A stretch of 58,270 nt of DNA from Nymphaea colorata (taxonomy: Eukaryota; Streptophyta; Magnoliopsida; Nymphaeales; Nymphaeaceae). The stretch spans positions 1 to 58,270 of the forward strand of contig NW_022204837.1 of the NCBI RefSeq assembly GCF_008831285.2. The letters run 5' to 3'. The notes beneath the pieces were generated by a model that saw only the letters and a list, made by a program, of their open reading frames with translations, was not told the DNA's origin and did not search any database. The translations under genes were made by a program, and so were the position numbers. Below, in pieces: positions 41,801 to 54,888 of this stretch (positions are counted from its first letter, which is position 1; each line of letters starts with the position of its first letter).

Positions 41801-44800
41801 CAACTCAGGAGAGAAGCTGGGATTGGGCAGTCTGCAGGTGAGGAACATCTTGAAGTTCTTGTCGAAGTCCATGTCACCACCGGCGATCTTGATGGAGCCT
41901 CTGCTCTTCTTCCACACGATCTGCTTCTCGAGGACAGGGTCGAGGATGGGTCCACTTCGTTCTCAATGCCCTCAATGACGAGGGTCTTTCCGTTTTCGAG
42001 ACAGAACTTGAGGAACCAATCCTTGAACTTAGGGTGGGTCAGCGTGCAGATTGATCTTCCTTTCTCCATATCGTCAGCATATTTTCTCAAAATCCAAGCT
42101 TGGCCTTGACCCTGGGGATCGATGAGCATGGGATACCTGTCAGAACGAGTAACCATGATACCGTTCTGGACTGAAAGGGTGTCCTTAGGCAAGCCTTGCA
42201 AGTTCCACTCTCCAACAGTGGCTTCGTCGACGAGGAAGGAAGTGAGTTCGTAGGCAAGAGTGGGCAGGTTGGGGATTTCCTTGGCTTTCATATCACCAGT
42301 GAACTTCTAAATGGCCAAGATCTCTCTGAACTCTGCGTTGAAGGGACCGCAGTAGCTGATGAAGGCAGTGGCAAGAGAGCAGTTACCGACCAGTCTCTTC
42401 TTCTCGTCTGAAATCTCAGAAGCTCCCTTTTTCCAACGCGCTCTTTCGCCTGAGAGGGAGTTGATCAAAGTCTCAGCAGTAGTGATCTTCTTCTTGGTCT
42501 TCTGAGCTTGGGACTCCAGTTCGTTCTTAATGTCGAGCTGCTTCTGGGAGTCTTCTTTCAGCTTGTTCAATTTGTCAGTGATGATTCTGAGTTCCTCTCT
42601 GGCCTTTGCCAGTTTTTCCTTGGCGATTTCGAGGTTGGCTTCTTCGAGGGCCAGTTTGATCTTCTTGGGCTTCACGATTTGCGACTTCTCGTGGTACTCG
42701 AAGACGGCATAGAGCCACTTGCAGATGGCAGCGATGGCCTTAGACACCTTACCGCACGTTGTTTCGTTGAACCACTCAGTTCCAGTGACCAGCAGAGGCT
42801 CAAGCAGCTCGATGGTCTCGTTGCTGATGGCGTCCTTATCGTATCCCTTGAGGTTCTTCAGAAATCGAACTGGGGACCGAGGATGAACTTTCCGCTCTCC
42901 TCGTAGCTGTTCTTCCAGAAGGAGATGTTGAGTCCCTTGGCGACTTCAAGGTCGGGGATCATCTGGATGCTTGCCAGCTTGAGGTTGAAGTAGATGGCGA
43001 TGGCGTCGAGCACCAGCTTCAAGATCTCTTGGGGCTTCTTGTTGGCCTTCATCTCGTTGACGCTGGCGGCGTCCAGCGAGTCGACGGCGGCCTGGGCTCT
43101 CATCTGGGCGGGAATAGCAGCTGCCAGCTCTCTTTCGGCTCCTCCTTTTGCCTGGCGATGTCCTCGGCTTACCTCTAACATTTCTGAGCCACAACGTTGA
43201 CTTCAGCTTCGATCTTCTCGGCGGCTCTCTGCTCGACTTCCAGATCCTTCAACATTTTCTCTGTCTTTTCAGTAGCGTCCTTGAGTTTGACCTCCTCCTG
43301 GGAAAGAATCTTCTTCATTTCTGCGATGGCGAGGGAGGCTTCGTTGATCTTGTTGACTCCGATCTTGAAGTTGGATTCCTGCATGTCGAGTTCCTTGTAT
43401 TTGATGAGATAGAGCTTCTTGTAGGCTTGCAGGTAGCTGAGATAGGACTTGGGAGTGAAGTAGACCTGCTCCTCATCCTGGCGAAGTAGAGGTCGCAGAT
43501 GTTGGTCACCATCAGGTGCACGTTACCCATGTGCTTCATCAGGTTCATCTTCGTCTCCTTGTCAGTGTCCAGCTCCTTGAACTTCTCGATGAACGACTCA
43601 GCCACTGAGATCAGGGCCTCTTCAGGCCAGGGCAAGAACCAGTCGATCGTGCACTCGTTGAAGAGGGCGGGGAACTTTCTGAATCTGTCTCTGAACTTCT
43701 GACCGACAGGGGAGAAGCAAAGGCAGACGTGGAGGTTGTCTCTGATTCTGTCGACAAAGTAGTTGTAAAGTTCACTGGGTGGAGGATCTGCGCCCTTGAA
43801 TTCCTTGACGTAGTCAGTCCTGGCGTCGCCCAAGAAGGTTTCCTTTTCGTCCTTGGCGAGCAGGCCGGGGATTTAACCGGTGGAGAGGATCATGTTGATG
43901 AACTCCAAGAACTCCTCTTTCTTGATTTCGGAGTCAGTGAGGATGAAGCAGCAGTTCTTGCCGAAACGACCAGTGATTTCGAAGTACTTCTTGATGTCTT
44001 CTTTCAAGTCCTTCTCGGAGTAGTTCTTGACCAGCTAGATCTGCTTGTACTCCATGCGCTGGATGAAGGCGGAGAGCCGAGTGAGGGACTGCTTGCCGCT
44101 GCCTCCCACACCGACCAGCAGCGCTGACGATCTCGGCTGGCGGATGATCCTGATGACCTTCAGCAAGTGCTTCAGGGCGTCGATGAAGAGCACCAGCTAG
44201 AGCTTCTTGGTGTTCTTGGGCTCCAGGTTGAAGTCTTACATGCATTCGTAAGCCCTCTTCTTCAGCATCTCAATGTCAGAAATGGCTTCGTACGTCCTTG
44301 GACCGTACTGGATGATGACGCCTTCTTCGTCCTTCTCATCAGGAGTGAGGAAGTCAGCGAAGGCGAAGAACTTCTCTCTTGCAAACTTTTCATTGATTTC
44401 CGCTTCCATTCCGAAGCTCTAGATTGAAATATCGTTGATGGCGTTGATGACGGTGTCCTTGTCCTTGTTGTTGACCAATTTGTCACAGAAGACACGCTCG
44501 CATTCATATCTCCAAAGACCAATGGCGTAGAGCTCTGGCTTGAAATCCTTGACTCTGTCGGTCTTCATTATAGATTCCTTCTTGATCTGGAGATTCCCTT
44601 GAAGGTTCTGGCGAGCTAACGCATGTTGAAGAGGTAGTGGAACTTGGAAGGAGTGGGGAGCATGAACTTCTTGACGAACTACCAGAGCTTGATGGTAGCT
44701 GAGGTGAGGTTTTCGATCACCTTCTTCACCTCGTCGGTGAAGCCGTGGTTCTTGGTGTCCAGCCTGAACTGGAAGCGGACGATGGGACCGTAGATGCCCT

Positions 44801-47800
44801 CGATGGAGAGAGGCAAAATCATGTTGAAGATGAAGAATTGCCTCTTGAGTCTGTTGGGGATGTCGTTACGACCTCCTCCGGGGTGGTTCATAGCGCCAAC
44901 GTATGACAAGTTTTTGATGCTCTTGAAGTTACCCCTTTGCGCCTTGTCCAGCCAGTAGAAACCGCCCTGCTCGATGAGCTGCCTGACGATTTCGAGGGTG
45001 ATCTGGTCGCCCCACTTGTTGACGAAGGGCATGCTCAAATCGTCGATGAAGATGGCGAGCAGCTTGTTCTGAGGAGGTCCGTACTCCTTACCCATCTTGT
45101 TGTCGCACTCCTGCTCGATCGAGGCCTGGAAGAGGCCGGGAGAAGTGGCAGACGAGAAGTTGATTCGCTTGAACAACTGCACGTTGGGTCGAATTTCTGA
45201 GACCACATCAACACTGATGAAGTTTTGGCTGTTCCTGAGCCTCCGATCAGCAGCACACCGTTTTGCACGAATGCGGTGGAGAGTGAGTGGGCTTTGGCTG
45301 GGTAAGAATGCTGTTGGTGAGGTAATCCACTCTGAAGGAGTCGAGAGTGGGGAGCAGAAGCTGAGAGAACTTGAAAGCTTTATCGGGAGAGGGCTTCCAG
45401 GTTTCAGGCTTCACGAGAGTATACTCAACTTTCTGGTCCTGGATGACGATGTAGTAGTCGAAGATGGTTTCGTTTTCCTTCTTGTTGAGGGGAAGAGGGC
45501 AATTCTTGACTGAAGGTATTCGTGGAACTGGAATCGCTCAGCAGCTTCGTAGAGACCACCGACGGCCCACGAGATAGAGAACACGACCACTTTCTCGTAG
45601 TCTGAGTCTGAGAGCTTGATCCAGCTGGGACGTTCTTCAATAGACCGTTGATTAAGCTCATGGCGTTGGTGATCTTGATGGGGATGGAGAGGTCCATCAT
45701 GGGAGGATTCTTGATGTTTTCTCGAGCGTTTGCACGATCTTAAGTCTTCGAAGTACTTCTTGAGCAGTCTCTTCAGGGTATTGGCTTCATCCTGGCTCCT
45801 TTCCAGTGCGCGCAACTGGCACCAGCCTTCATACAAGGCAGTGGTCCCAAATCGTTAGGAGAAATGTAGATCTGTCCGCATCGAGACACAGTAGCGGGCG
45901 AGGCATTGTTCAAGTTCTCCACTTCGAAGACCAGCTTACACTGGTCCGTCATGGGGATACGCTCTCCGTTGGCGAGGGTGAGGATCTTGTTATCGTCGAG
46001 GACAGTGTTCAAGTTTTCGATCCAGAGTGTGTCGACTGGTCCGTCGCAAGTAGCCAATGTTGAATTTCGATGACCTTGAGTTGCACTTCTGCCAGAGGGT
46101 GGAGAAGACACCGGGGATCCAGTCGTCTGAGATTTCGCTCTTCACTCCGTACATTTCCTTGTCGGTGATGGCTTGGGATTCATCTTGATGATACGGTAGG
46201 TCAGCCTGCCCGGCACTTCCGAAAGCACCTCGGTGAGAGTGCTCAGGATGGTGGTTTTACCAGTGATGGAGAGACCAAGCAACATGAAACCGTGACGCAC
46301 CTCGGATGTCTCGTAGACTTGGATGATCTTGAGGGTGAATTCGGGTCGGTTGATCAGCTCAGGTCGCTTCTTGATGACCGTTGGGATCCTGCTCTCGACC
46401 TGAGCGTGGTTGACCTTATCGGCTGAGGTTTGCCTGGGGAAGATATCCTTTAGCAATCCTTCGAAAGAGGAATATCGTCGAAGACCAGCTTGGACATGTT
46501 CATATCTCTTAGGACCTCATCAGCAAGAACTCCTCGAAGAATTACTTCTTTTCGGGAGTGAAGACCATGTCGGACTTGGTTTCCTTTCTCTTGGTGTTAC
46601 CGGCAGTTCTGAGGACGGACAAGATGTTTCTGAGACCGAAATCGTAGTGGCGCTGCTTGGAGAGCTGCTCCTCGCACAACTTGTAGAGCATGTTGAACTT
46701 CTTACTCAAGCCGTTGATGAACTCATAACCGACGGAGGCGAGCTTCACCTTAATGATGATCTCTCTGTCTGGCACCATCATCGTGACTCCTCTGAAGAGG
46801 ACCTTCAAGTTCTCAGGCAGCTCCTGCCTGCCAGCGTAACCGGGGTTCATTGTGATGAAGTAGCCGACTGATTGCACGATGTCGATGGGATAAGGTTCTT
46901 CGGGGAACATGAACTTTGAGACGTGCTGCTTCTTGGCAATACCGATGGACTCGACTTGCATAGCCACCACTGAGAGCACTTCCAGCTCGATACGGTTGAA
47001 CTCGTCGAAGCAGCCCCACAGACCGCTCTGCACGAGTCCCTTGAAGATCTTGGCCATATCTCTGTAACGATGCTGATCGGAACAGTTGGTCACCACCACG
47101 AAGATTCCCAAACCTCTGCCCAAATCCTTCACAGTTTCGGTTTTTCCTGTTCCTGCGGGACCAGCGGGAGCTCCACCGTAGAACATACTCATGGCTGGGC
47201 GAGAGTGATGTAGCAACGATCGGTGAGGGGAGTGATGCACAATCTTTCCTTGGCTCCCAAGAATCATAACTGTAGCCTTGCTCCCAATCGGTGATGCTGA
47301 TGACGCAAGTGTCCTGCTCGCTTCTCCAGTAGAGCTGGTCTGCTTCTGCCAGTCGAAGTCGAAGATGTTTTGGCATTTCATTTCACTGCGATATCTCTCT
47401 GATGGACGTGCACAGTCACCAGGGTTTCGATCTTGGTCCTTTCGAGGAGGTTTCGATGGGCTGCAAGCACAAGTTGGTCAGCTATTGAAGCATTTTTTCG
47501 ATTTCTTTCTTCTTTGACTCAAGCGCTCCCTTGTTTTCCTTCTGGCCCTTCTCCAGAGCTTCAGTGATCTTGTGAGTCCAGATCAGTTGGATACCCATCA
47601 AACTGACTTGTGAAAGGTGCTCTTGACGAAGGCTTCCAGAGGCTGTGTCATCACAGCTGCAGCTGCATTCCTGCAATGCTCTCTCATGGTGTCTTGCATC
47701 TCCTTCTCCAGGATTTCAGCCAAGACTCGATGTTGCCCTCGCACTTGACGTGAGTGACAAGAGGGACCTTTTCAGAGCCTCCAGACTATTGGATGATGGT

Positions 47801-50800
47801 TGTGATGGTCTTATCACTGCTTCCCTTCTTGTCTGACTTGCCGAACTCCACCTTGGTGATGGCGTCGAACAGCTTTTCGAAGTCTTCCTGAATCGATGTC
47901 GGTTCTGATCCCTGAGAGAGGATCTTAAGCAAGTCGGGATTGGAGACGAAGTAGAAACGGGGGAAAAGCTTTCTCTTTCCTTCCAGATAGGCTTCCAGCA
48001 GCTTTTGGCACTCTTCCAGCCTCTTTTGCATGTCTGGGAGGTTGTCCTTGAGCAAGTCGAGCTCGCAGCAGGACAGCACCTTCTTGGTCTCGAAGGATTT
48101 CTCCATGCATCTCATCCAAGTCTTGTCAATGCCTGCGAAGGCCTTGGCCTGCAGGGGCATCTGCTTGGCGATATCACCACCAGTGAAGACGGGCTCCAAA
48201 CTTCTCCAAAGAGTTTGCACCTTGACCCAAAGATCGAGGATTTACGATGTGTCTGAGAATCTGCGGATGAGCTCCTCAACTTGCTTCTTGAAGGGAACAA
48301 CGTGCCTCTGAGCATTGATGGAACTGAGCACCATCTGGTCTTCTCGAGCCTTTCAGTGATTTCCTGCACGCACAGACCTCCGAGGACGATGTTTTCTCTC
48401 TTACCCCAGGGGCCGAACTCGAACTCTTTGGCAGACCAGAACTCGTTGATTTCCAGCAGAGAGATTTCGATCTTTTTCTGCTTTTCGGCTGACTCTCCGA
48501 TTTCCTCGACATCTTCAATCAGATCCAAGACTTTGGCCTTGGTGAGGTCCTCGATGATGAAAACTTCAGGCTGGTCGAAGGGAATGCGGTGAGCTGTCTT
48601 CTCGTTCAGAGCTTACCAATGCCTGTCCTTCACTGCATCTTTCTTCAAGATGGTGATGATGGGAAGCAAAGCTTTCAAGTTTTCAATGGAAGTCTTGAGC
48701 TCCTTGTATGCCTGCCACTCCTTGAGATCCTTAGGCAGTCTGATGCACTGATCACCATACTTCTTCGCTGCTTCTTCCATGGCTGCTACCTTTTCGTTGT
48801 TGACTTCGCTCCATGGCATTTCCTGGAAGCGTTGATCTCCTTGATGACGTCGGAGTAGAGGTTGTAGAGCTTCTTCAGGTTGGAAAGCTCGGCTTTGGTC
48901 TTCTCCAAGGCTGGGTACTTCTGATGCTGCAGACCGAACAGCTCCTCACCCTTGTAGTTGATCTTGAATTGATGCTCTCTCACTTCGTATTGCTCGTCGA
49001 ATCTCTTGAGTCTCTCAATGGCCTCCTTGGGAACGATGCCCTCCACCATTGGACCGTTCTTCTCGTAATCTGCTCTGAAGTCAGTGATGTCGCGAACTAG
49101 GACCTTGATATCCTTCTTCAAAGTTCTGAGATGCTGTGTCTGTTCAACAGCAAGACTTTTTCCAGTCTTTTCGAGAGTTCAATCAAGGTGGACCACTTGG
49201 ACCAAAGATAGATTCTGGCATCCATTTCGTCCTTGTCGGTGATTCCTCCAGGCAGATTGGTGTCGAGGAGGGTGTACATTTCGGTGACAGGATTGAAGCT
49301 GATGTCGATGATGGCTTGGAAGCTCCTGATTTCCTCCAGTTTTTCCATGACTATGCCCAAGCTGTCGATGTCCTTGACGTGGTGAGTCTTGGAGAGCTTG
49401 TCGATGAGCTCTGAGATGTGGTCGGAAAGCCTGTAGAGCTCAGCTTTTGCCTTCTTGTGCAGATCCTCAGCATACTCGTTTTTCCACTCTTTGGTGTACT
49501 GCTTGAGGCCGACGATCAAGCTCTGAGTCTTGAGCTGCATGGCTCCGATGATGAAAGTTGGCTCTATCTTTTCGATTTCCTCTTCAGTCTGGCTGAACTT
49601 CTTGAACTCTGACTCGTAGGCGGAGAGTTGAGGCTTGTCTGAGCCCTTGGAGAAGTCCTTGATGGACTTGCTGATGGACTTCTTCCAGAGCCATTCGAAC
49701 TTGTTGAACTTGAAGATGAACTCGTTGATCTTGTTCTTAGTTCCCTGGATGGACCCAGTGAGGAGCAGGATCACCTTGACGATTTCCTTGTCCTGCGCGA
49801 TCATCTCATAGAGACTCTGCTTCTTGTCGTCTTCAGTAGTGCTTTGGTCCCAGTTGTAGAGAGTCTTGCTGCATCGAAGCACAGCAGTGGCAGCTTTGTT
49901 GATGGCCTTCTGGATCTCCTCAAGGGAAGGATTGAGCTGGACTTCTTGGCCGGACAGCTGGACATCCACTTCGAAGAAGGGATTAAGCTTAGCGTTGGTT
50001 CCTGACTTGTTGCTTCCGCAGACCCTGTGCTTCATGGAGTTGAGTGAGTTTTGAGTTGCGTTGAGCAGAGCATTGTAGAGGTAGAAGAAGTAATACTTCT
50101 TGATTCTCTTCACTCCTCAGACTTCACTGGGTCGATCCTGGGATCCAGCTGGTAGTTGATGATGATGAGCAGAAGATCGTCAACCGATCGCTCCACTTCT
50201 AGGTTCTTGCTGGTGAGGTAGTTCTCTTCTCATTGATGTACTCTTCCTGAGTGCTGACGAAGGTTTCCAGGGTGAAGGTGACGTTTTCGTGTGGGAGAGA
50301 GACAAGGGAAACCTTTGAGATGTTCTTGAGGTTGACTTCGATCCTGTTCTCGATGATGTCGTTGACGTTGATGATGAGCTGCTCCAGCTTGTTGAGGCCC
50401 TGGTGGACGTGGCTGAGGTAGGAATCGATGTTCATGGAAGTCCAGGTGAGCGTGGACATGCCGGGGTGCAGCTTCAGCTACATGTCAGCGATGTGCGAAG
50501 AGAGAAGGTTCTTGCAGATGGGCTTTATCTTGCCCACGATGCGCTCGTACTCCTTCAAGACGTAGAGCAACTCATTGTAGTACATTTTGAACTTCTCCTC
50601 CTGCAGCAGGATGATCCTGGCGCTCTCAGGAATGGGAATGCCCTGCCTATCGAGGCACTTCGCTTCTCTAATCAGCTGCATGATGTCGACGTCGAAGTTG
50701 ACGTAGAGCTTCTTCTGAGTCTAGTGCCTGACGATGAGAGTGGCCTGCAGGGCAGCCTTCGATCTCTCGATCTCCTTCACCCACAGGTCGTAGTACCACA

Positions 50801-52755
50801 TTTCGTTGATGGTGAGCATCTTGCCCAGGTGTTGTAGTTTCCGTAGTATTTCTTGATCTCTGAGGAGTGGATGACGTTTTGGGGGAACTTGGTGATGGGC
50901 CTGCAATCTTCTGGTAGAGATGCTTGGACCATATGATTTTTCCTGCATTTTCAGGCATGTTTCTGACGATGGGAGGGTCTGACTTCTGGTCGTTGAAGAC
51001 GCGCTGGATGACCTCTAGCTGGCTGGCGTAGTTGGTGAGGATGGTGTTGTACTTGGAGGTGAGGTTGTGCTTGAGGGCGTCTCGCTTGATGGTGTTTTCG
51101 AACTTCTTGAGCAGGTTGATGGACTGCTCGATGCTCTTGGACTTGCTGAAGTTGTTGTCGATGAACTGCTGCAACTCAGTGTCCAACTGCGAAATAGAGA
51201 TGTTGAACGACACGTACTCCTTGTCGAAGTTGCTGTGCGTCAAGTCCAACAGATCGTTCTTCCTCTTGGCCTTGAACTGGTCCCTAATGCTGTTGAATTT
51301 GCCAATGATCACGTCCATCTTCTCCAGGTTGAGCTTGGCGAGGGCGTCAAACTGCTGGATGTTGGAGAAGACTTCGATGAGCTTCTGCAGTCTCTTCACG
51401 AACTGGTCGAACTTGTTGAAGATCTGGGTCTCTGAGAAGTCGAAAGTCTTTCCCTTGGGCATGTCTGCCACCTTTTCCTTGGTTGCCTTGTAGGCCTCCT
51501 TGTACTCGCGGTTGAGCTTGATGCAGCTGCCGAGCACTTCAATCACCTCGGAAGGGTCTCTCTTCCAGACGTCTTCGATCTTGGTGCCGGGAGGAATGAT
51601 CTTTTCCCTGCAGTTCTTGATCATCTGGTTGGTGATCTTGATGAAAAGGCCAGTCATCTTGTCAGATGTGTTGTAGAAACGGGCAATCGTGTGGATCATC
51701 TTGATGGCGTTCATCAGAGAGGGCAAAGTTTAGATGATCTGCTGAGGAGTGCCTGAGTAGAGTGGCTCAATGAACTTCTCCAGGGTGGACAGGTATTTGA
51801 CGTTGTCCTTGGCCTCGTTGAGCTTGTCGGTAGGGCGAGTCCAGCTCTGGAAGCTGAGCATCAGTTTGTTGATGTTCTCCTGGCCTTCCTTCTTGCCCTC
51901 GTTCTGCTTGTACTTGATGAGAGCCATCTTCACCATGTTGAAATCCTTGTTCTTGAGCTGTTCCGACCAGTTGGTGATGGTCTGCATGCGTTCCTTCCAG
52001 AACTAAAGCTCAGTCTTTGGTCCGGGTTCCAGTCCTTCGTTTTTGGGTTCAGGCTCAGTGCTGAGGAATCTTTCAATGGTCTTGATCCACTCATCGAATT
52101 TCTCCTCGAATCTTGGATCCTTTCGCTTTCGCTCATGCTCTGGAGACGCTGGAGCTCTTCAGACTTGATTTTGAAGTGTTCCTGGCCAGGCTCCATCAAC
52201 TTGAGAGCTTCGTTACCTCCTTCTTGAACCTCTCAGTGTAGGTCATGAATTCCTTCTTGGAGTCTCCGTCACAGAGTCCCCAATCATGTTTTTCACCACT
52301 AATCAGTGGGTCGTAGATGTATTCAATCATGTAGCTGAGCACTCTGACGGGGTTGGGCGTGACTTCACCGAACAAAACCTCTTCGTTGCTGGTTTCGTTG
52401 ATGTTGATCTGCATAGGGGGGCGGTTACCTTTTTCTTGTTTTCGGGGAGATTGCGGAGGAACCATACGGCTTTGTCCTTGATCTTCTCGCTGTCTCCGTA
52501 GGTGATGAAGAGTTGAGGATCGATGACGTTATGGTCGTTCTCTGATCCGGTGTCGGGGGTCTGGTAGTAGACCAGAATTTTTGGCGGTCCTTCAGTATCC
52601 AGGAATTGCTCAATCTTTTGGCGATTGGCCTCATTCCCGAAGATAGCGTCCTGCATAGGGTAAGCGCTTACACTGACAAAGTCTTCCTTGAGTCCGAATG
52701 AATCGGCGATGCAGCCTCGCATCCACAAGAACTTCTTCGCGAGCTCTTTACTCAT
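38825..52755 (-). CDS. DNAH5-like: Axonemal outer-arm dynein heavy chain (gamma, DNAH5/DNAH8 type)
   Basis: Full-length motor of about 4,640 residues (human DNAH5 4,624), from [20 protein letters not shown] at 52755 to GVALLCARD and TGA 38825-38827. Tail and linker: 52.7-47.4 kb. AAA1: [15 protein letters not shown] at about 47150, with [10 protein letters not shown] and [23 protein letters not shown]2: GLSITGKTT (about 46260), AAA3: GGSGTAKTS (about 45250), AAA4: [13 protein letters not shown] (about 44100), stalk and microtubule-binding domain 43.4-42.3 kb, AAA5 with [14 protein letters not shown]6 and a C-terminal domain ending with [11 protein letters not shown] and [23 protein letters not shown] and the C-terminus fit DNAH5/8. 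The motor drives ciliary beating. About twenty one-base breaks; UAR codons occur at Glu positions (SGEIPGL, MINQEFLEKVD). Codon use is G/C-ended. Confidence 0.95.
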
Positions 52756-52867
52756 TCAAATTAAAAAAGTTATATTTTTCACGTATCAAAGTTGATTTAA
52801 GGCCCTCAATAATTTAAATAACGATAAATATATTTTATTTCTGACGGGAGAGCAAAAATACGGAAAG

Positions 52868-53807
52868 TCAATCCAGCTTGCGCCATTCGTCCTTGTTCAC
52901 TCTTTGCGCGAAAATGCTGGATTTTTGGATCTTGCTTAGTGGCTTCAGTTTGCCCGATTAGGAGTAGTTTTGCCTCCCTAGCTGAAGTTTAGATCTAGGT
53001 ATTCACGTTCTTGCTGTCCAGCATCTTCTCTAGGTTTCTGAGCTACTCGAGACCTTTGCTCTACTATCTCCTTCGATATCTTTCAGCATTGAAAATCCTG
53101 TTCAGCTACGATATCTGGTTGGCCTCTTCTTCCAGCTTTCTACGCTGGCCCAGCAGCTCCTTATAGTAGCTGTCCTTGTAGACGTTTCTCGAGACATAGT
53201 TAAACGTTTCATTTTAGATTTATTGGGGTAGAAACTGACGGGAGGCGGCGTTGAGAAACTTAGTGGTAGTTTTGGGGAGTCTACTGCGTCTGGGAAGAGA
53301 ATGATTTGTCCCTGTTGAGGGTTGGATCAGGAGTCTCTCTCTTGGGAAGCTATGCGAGTTATCTGCTGATTGAAAGCTCTCTCTTTCGCTTGAATTTCTC
53401 AGGAGGCGGCAGTGGCTCATTTTTAACCTCGGCAGAGGGGTTTCTCTTCCCTTATTTTCCTTCCTAAGCTCCTCCTCATACCTTCCTGCAATTTCTTTGC
53501 TCTTACTTTATTTTATTTTCTTCCTCCAGTTCCCTCTGTTTTTTCTCAGCCTATTTTGACTCCTTTTCTTTTCGATTGATTTCCATCTGATACCTTAGAT
53601 CTTCGTAATACTTCTCATTCTTTTTCTTGCGTTCGTTTTGCTCTTTTTCGATATTGACGATAAGACTGAAGGCCTCTTTTTCAGGACGGTACTCCTGGGT
53701 ATTCTTGTTGGAGATGATGCGGGATTGCTTATTTTCGAATTCGGTCTTGAGCTCCTTGCGGTAGGCCTGCTCTATTCCTTGCGGTTGTCCTGCCGGTCCA
53801 AAAACAT
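52868..53807 (-). CDS. Coiled-coil protein, Glu/Lys-rich, unknown function
   Basis: About 313 residues from ATG 53805-53807 (MFLDRQDNRKE) to TGA 52868-52870 (ending VNKDEWRKLD). Long charged helices (FSLIVNIEKEQNERKKKNEK, then KESKEAEKKQRELEEENK), a Pro/Ser-rich middle (EPLPPPEKFKRKRELS), then a second helix (KDSYYKELLGQRRKLEEEAN). Four or so single-base breaks. It lies head-to-tail with its neighbours (112 bp and 61 bp). The G at about 53785 in a GG run appears lost just after the start. Family unknown. Confidence 0.55.
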
Positions 53808-53868
53808 ATTTATAACAGATTATAGGGTAATTGGGGAAAGCAGTGACGGAATTAAATATAGAAATCAA

Positions 53869-54846
53869 TCACACCTACTCGACGCGATAGTTCTCAGCTA
53901 TGTAGTCGTAGAGGTTGTCGATATAGGTGGCCACCTCTTGGTACACCCTCAGGACCACCTTGCTCGCCCTCAAGTTAGACTTTAGATCGACTTAGAGGTA
54001 GGTATTCACAACAAGCTCTGACTTCCGCTCCTAGAAGCAACTTATACTGGTCAGTTCGCATTATTTCTCGGTGGGTTATGATTCGGGCCTGCTCTTGATG
54101 CTCGTGCAGACCTCCCAGTGGGAGTTTTGAGTGCTATTCTCGTATTTAAGGTAGTTGAAGAACCTCGGTTCGAGCAGCATGAACTTCTTGAACTGAGATA
54201 GTTGATGGTGAGGTTGGGATGGATGGTCTCGATTTCTTATTGGCGGAGATGACAGGTTGAGCTTGGAGATGACTTAGAACTCCGGTTGACGGTCTTGAAG
54301 TAGGCGTAGGAGCAGGGGAGGCGGTAGGTGATGATCATCTTGAAGCCTGTGATGTTTCAATCTACTCTATGTTGACATGGACTTGCTTTTGCGGTTGAGG
54401 ATATTCTTCGTGGCGGACTCGAAGATTGCCTTGATGTCTTTGGTCTTGCTTTCGATGAGGGGTAATACTGGTCGTAGGGCTCCAGGTTCAGTCTGAAGTT
54501 GAAGTTGGTGAGTTCGTACGATGTCTCGGTCTCTATCTGGTAAGCTTGGTGGTTTATTCCGACTACCGTTCAGATGGGTGGTTGAAATTGACCTTGAAGT
54601 TGAGGCTCTCCTCGTGCTCCTCGTGGAGTTTGGGAGGCTCCTTGCGGGAGAGATGTTGACTTGTTTTTATTCTTGGTGGTGGAAGCGCGTGGCGGATGGG
54701 GAGAACTGGAATTCCTCTTCCTCGAGCTCGTCGATGCCGTTGGATTAGTTCTTGCTCTTGGGGCCGGCCTTCTTGCCGAAGTGCACCAGGAACATGCGGA
54801 TGCAGTCAGCGATCACCTCCGGGCAAAACCGTTCCAAACCGCTCAT
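53869..54846 (-). CDS. Hypothetical protein
   Basis: About 325 residues from ATG 54844-54846 (MSGLERFCPEVIADCIRMFL) to TGA 53869-53871. An acidic segment (NGIDELEEEEFQFSP) is followed by a basic low-complexity stretch and a probably folded C-terminal half: SYELTNFNFRLNLEPYDQYY, SKTKDIKAIFESATKNILNR, KFMLLEPRFFNYLKYENSTQ and RASKVVLRVYQEVATYIDNL. Breaks near 54650, 54540, 54470 and probably more. No family recognised; the aromatic, regularly spaced C-terminal half suggests a real domain. Confidence 0.5.
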
Positions 54847-54888
54847 ACGTGCTATTATTATATCGTGGTGATGCAGCAATAAGAGATA

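Noticed and set aside
38825-52755. Dynein as a decayed pseudogene
   Set aside because: Breaks are single-base losses in short runs, all domains are present in order and length matches DNAH5; decay would also give substitutions, stops and larger deletions.
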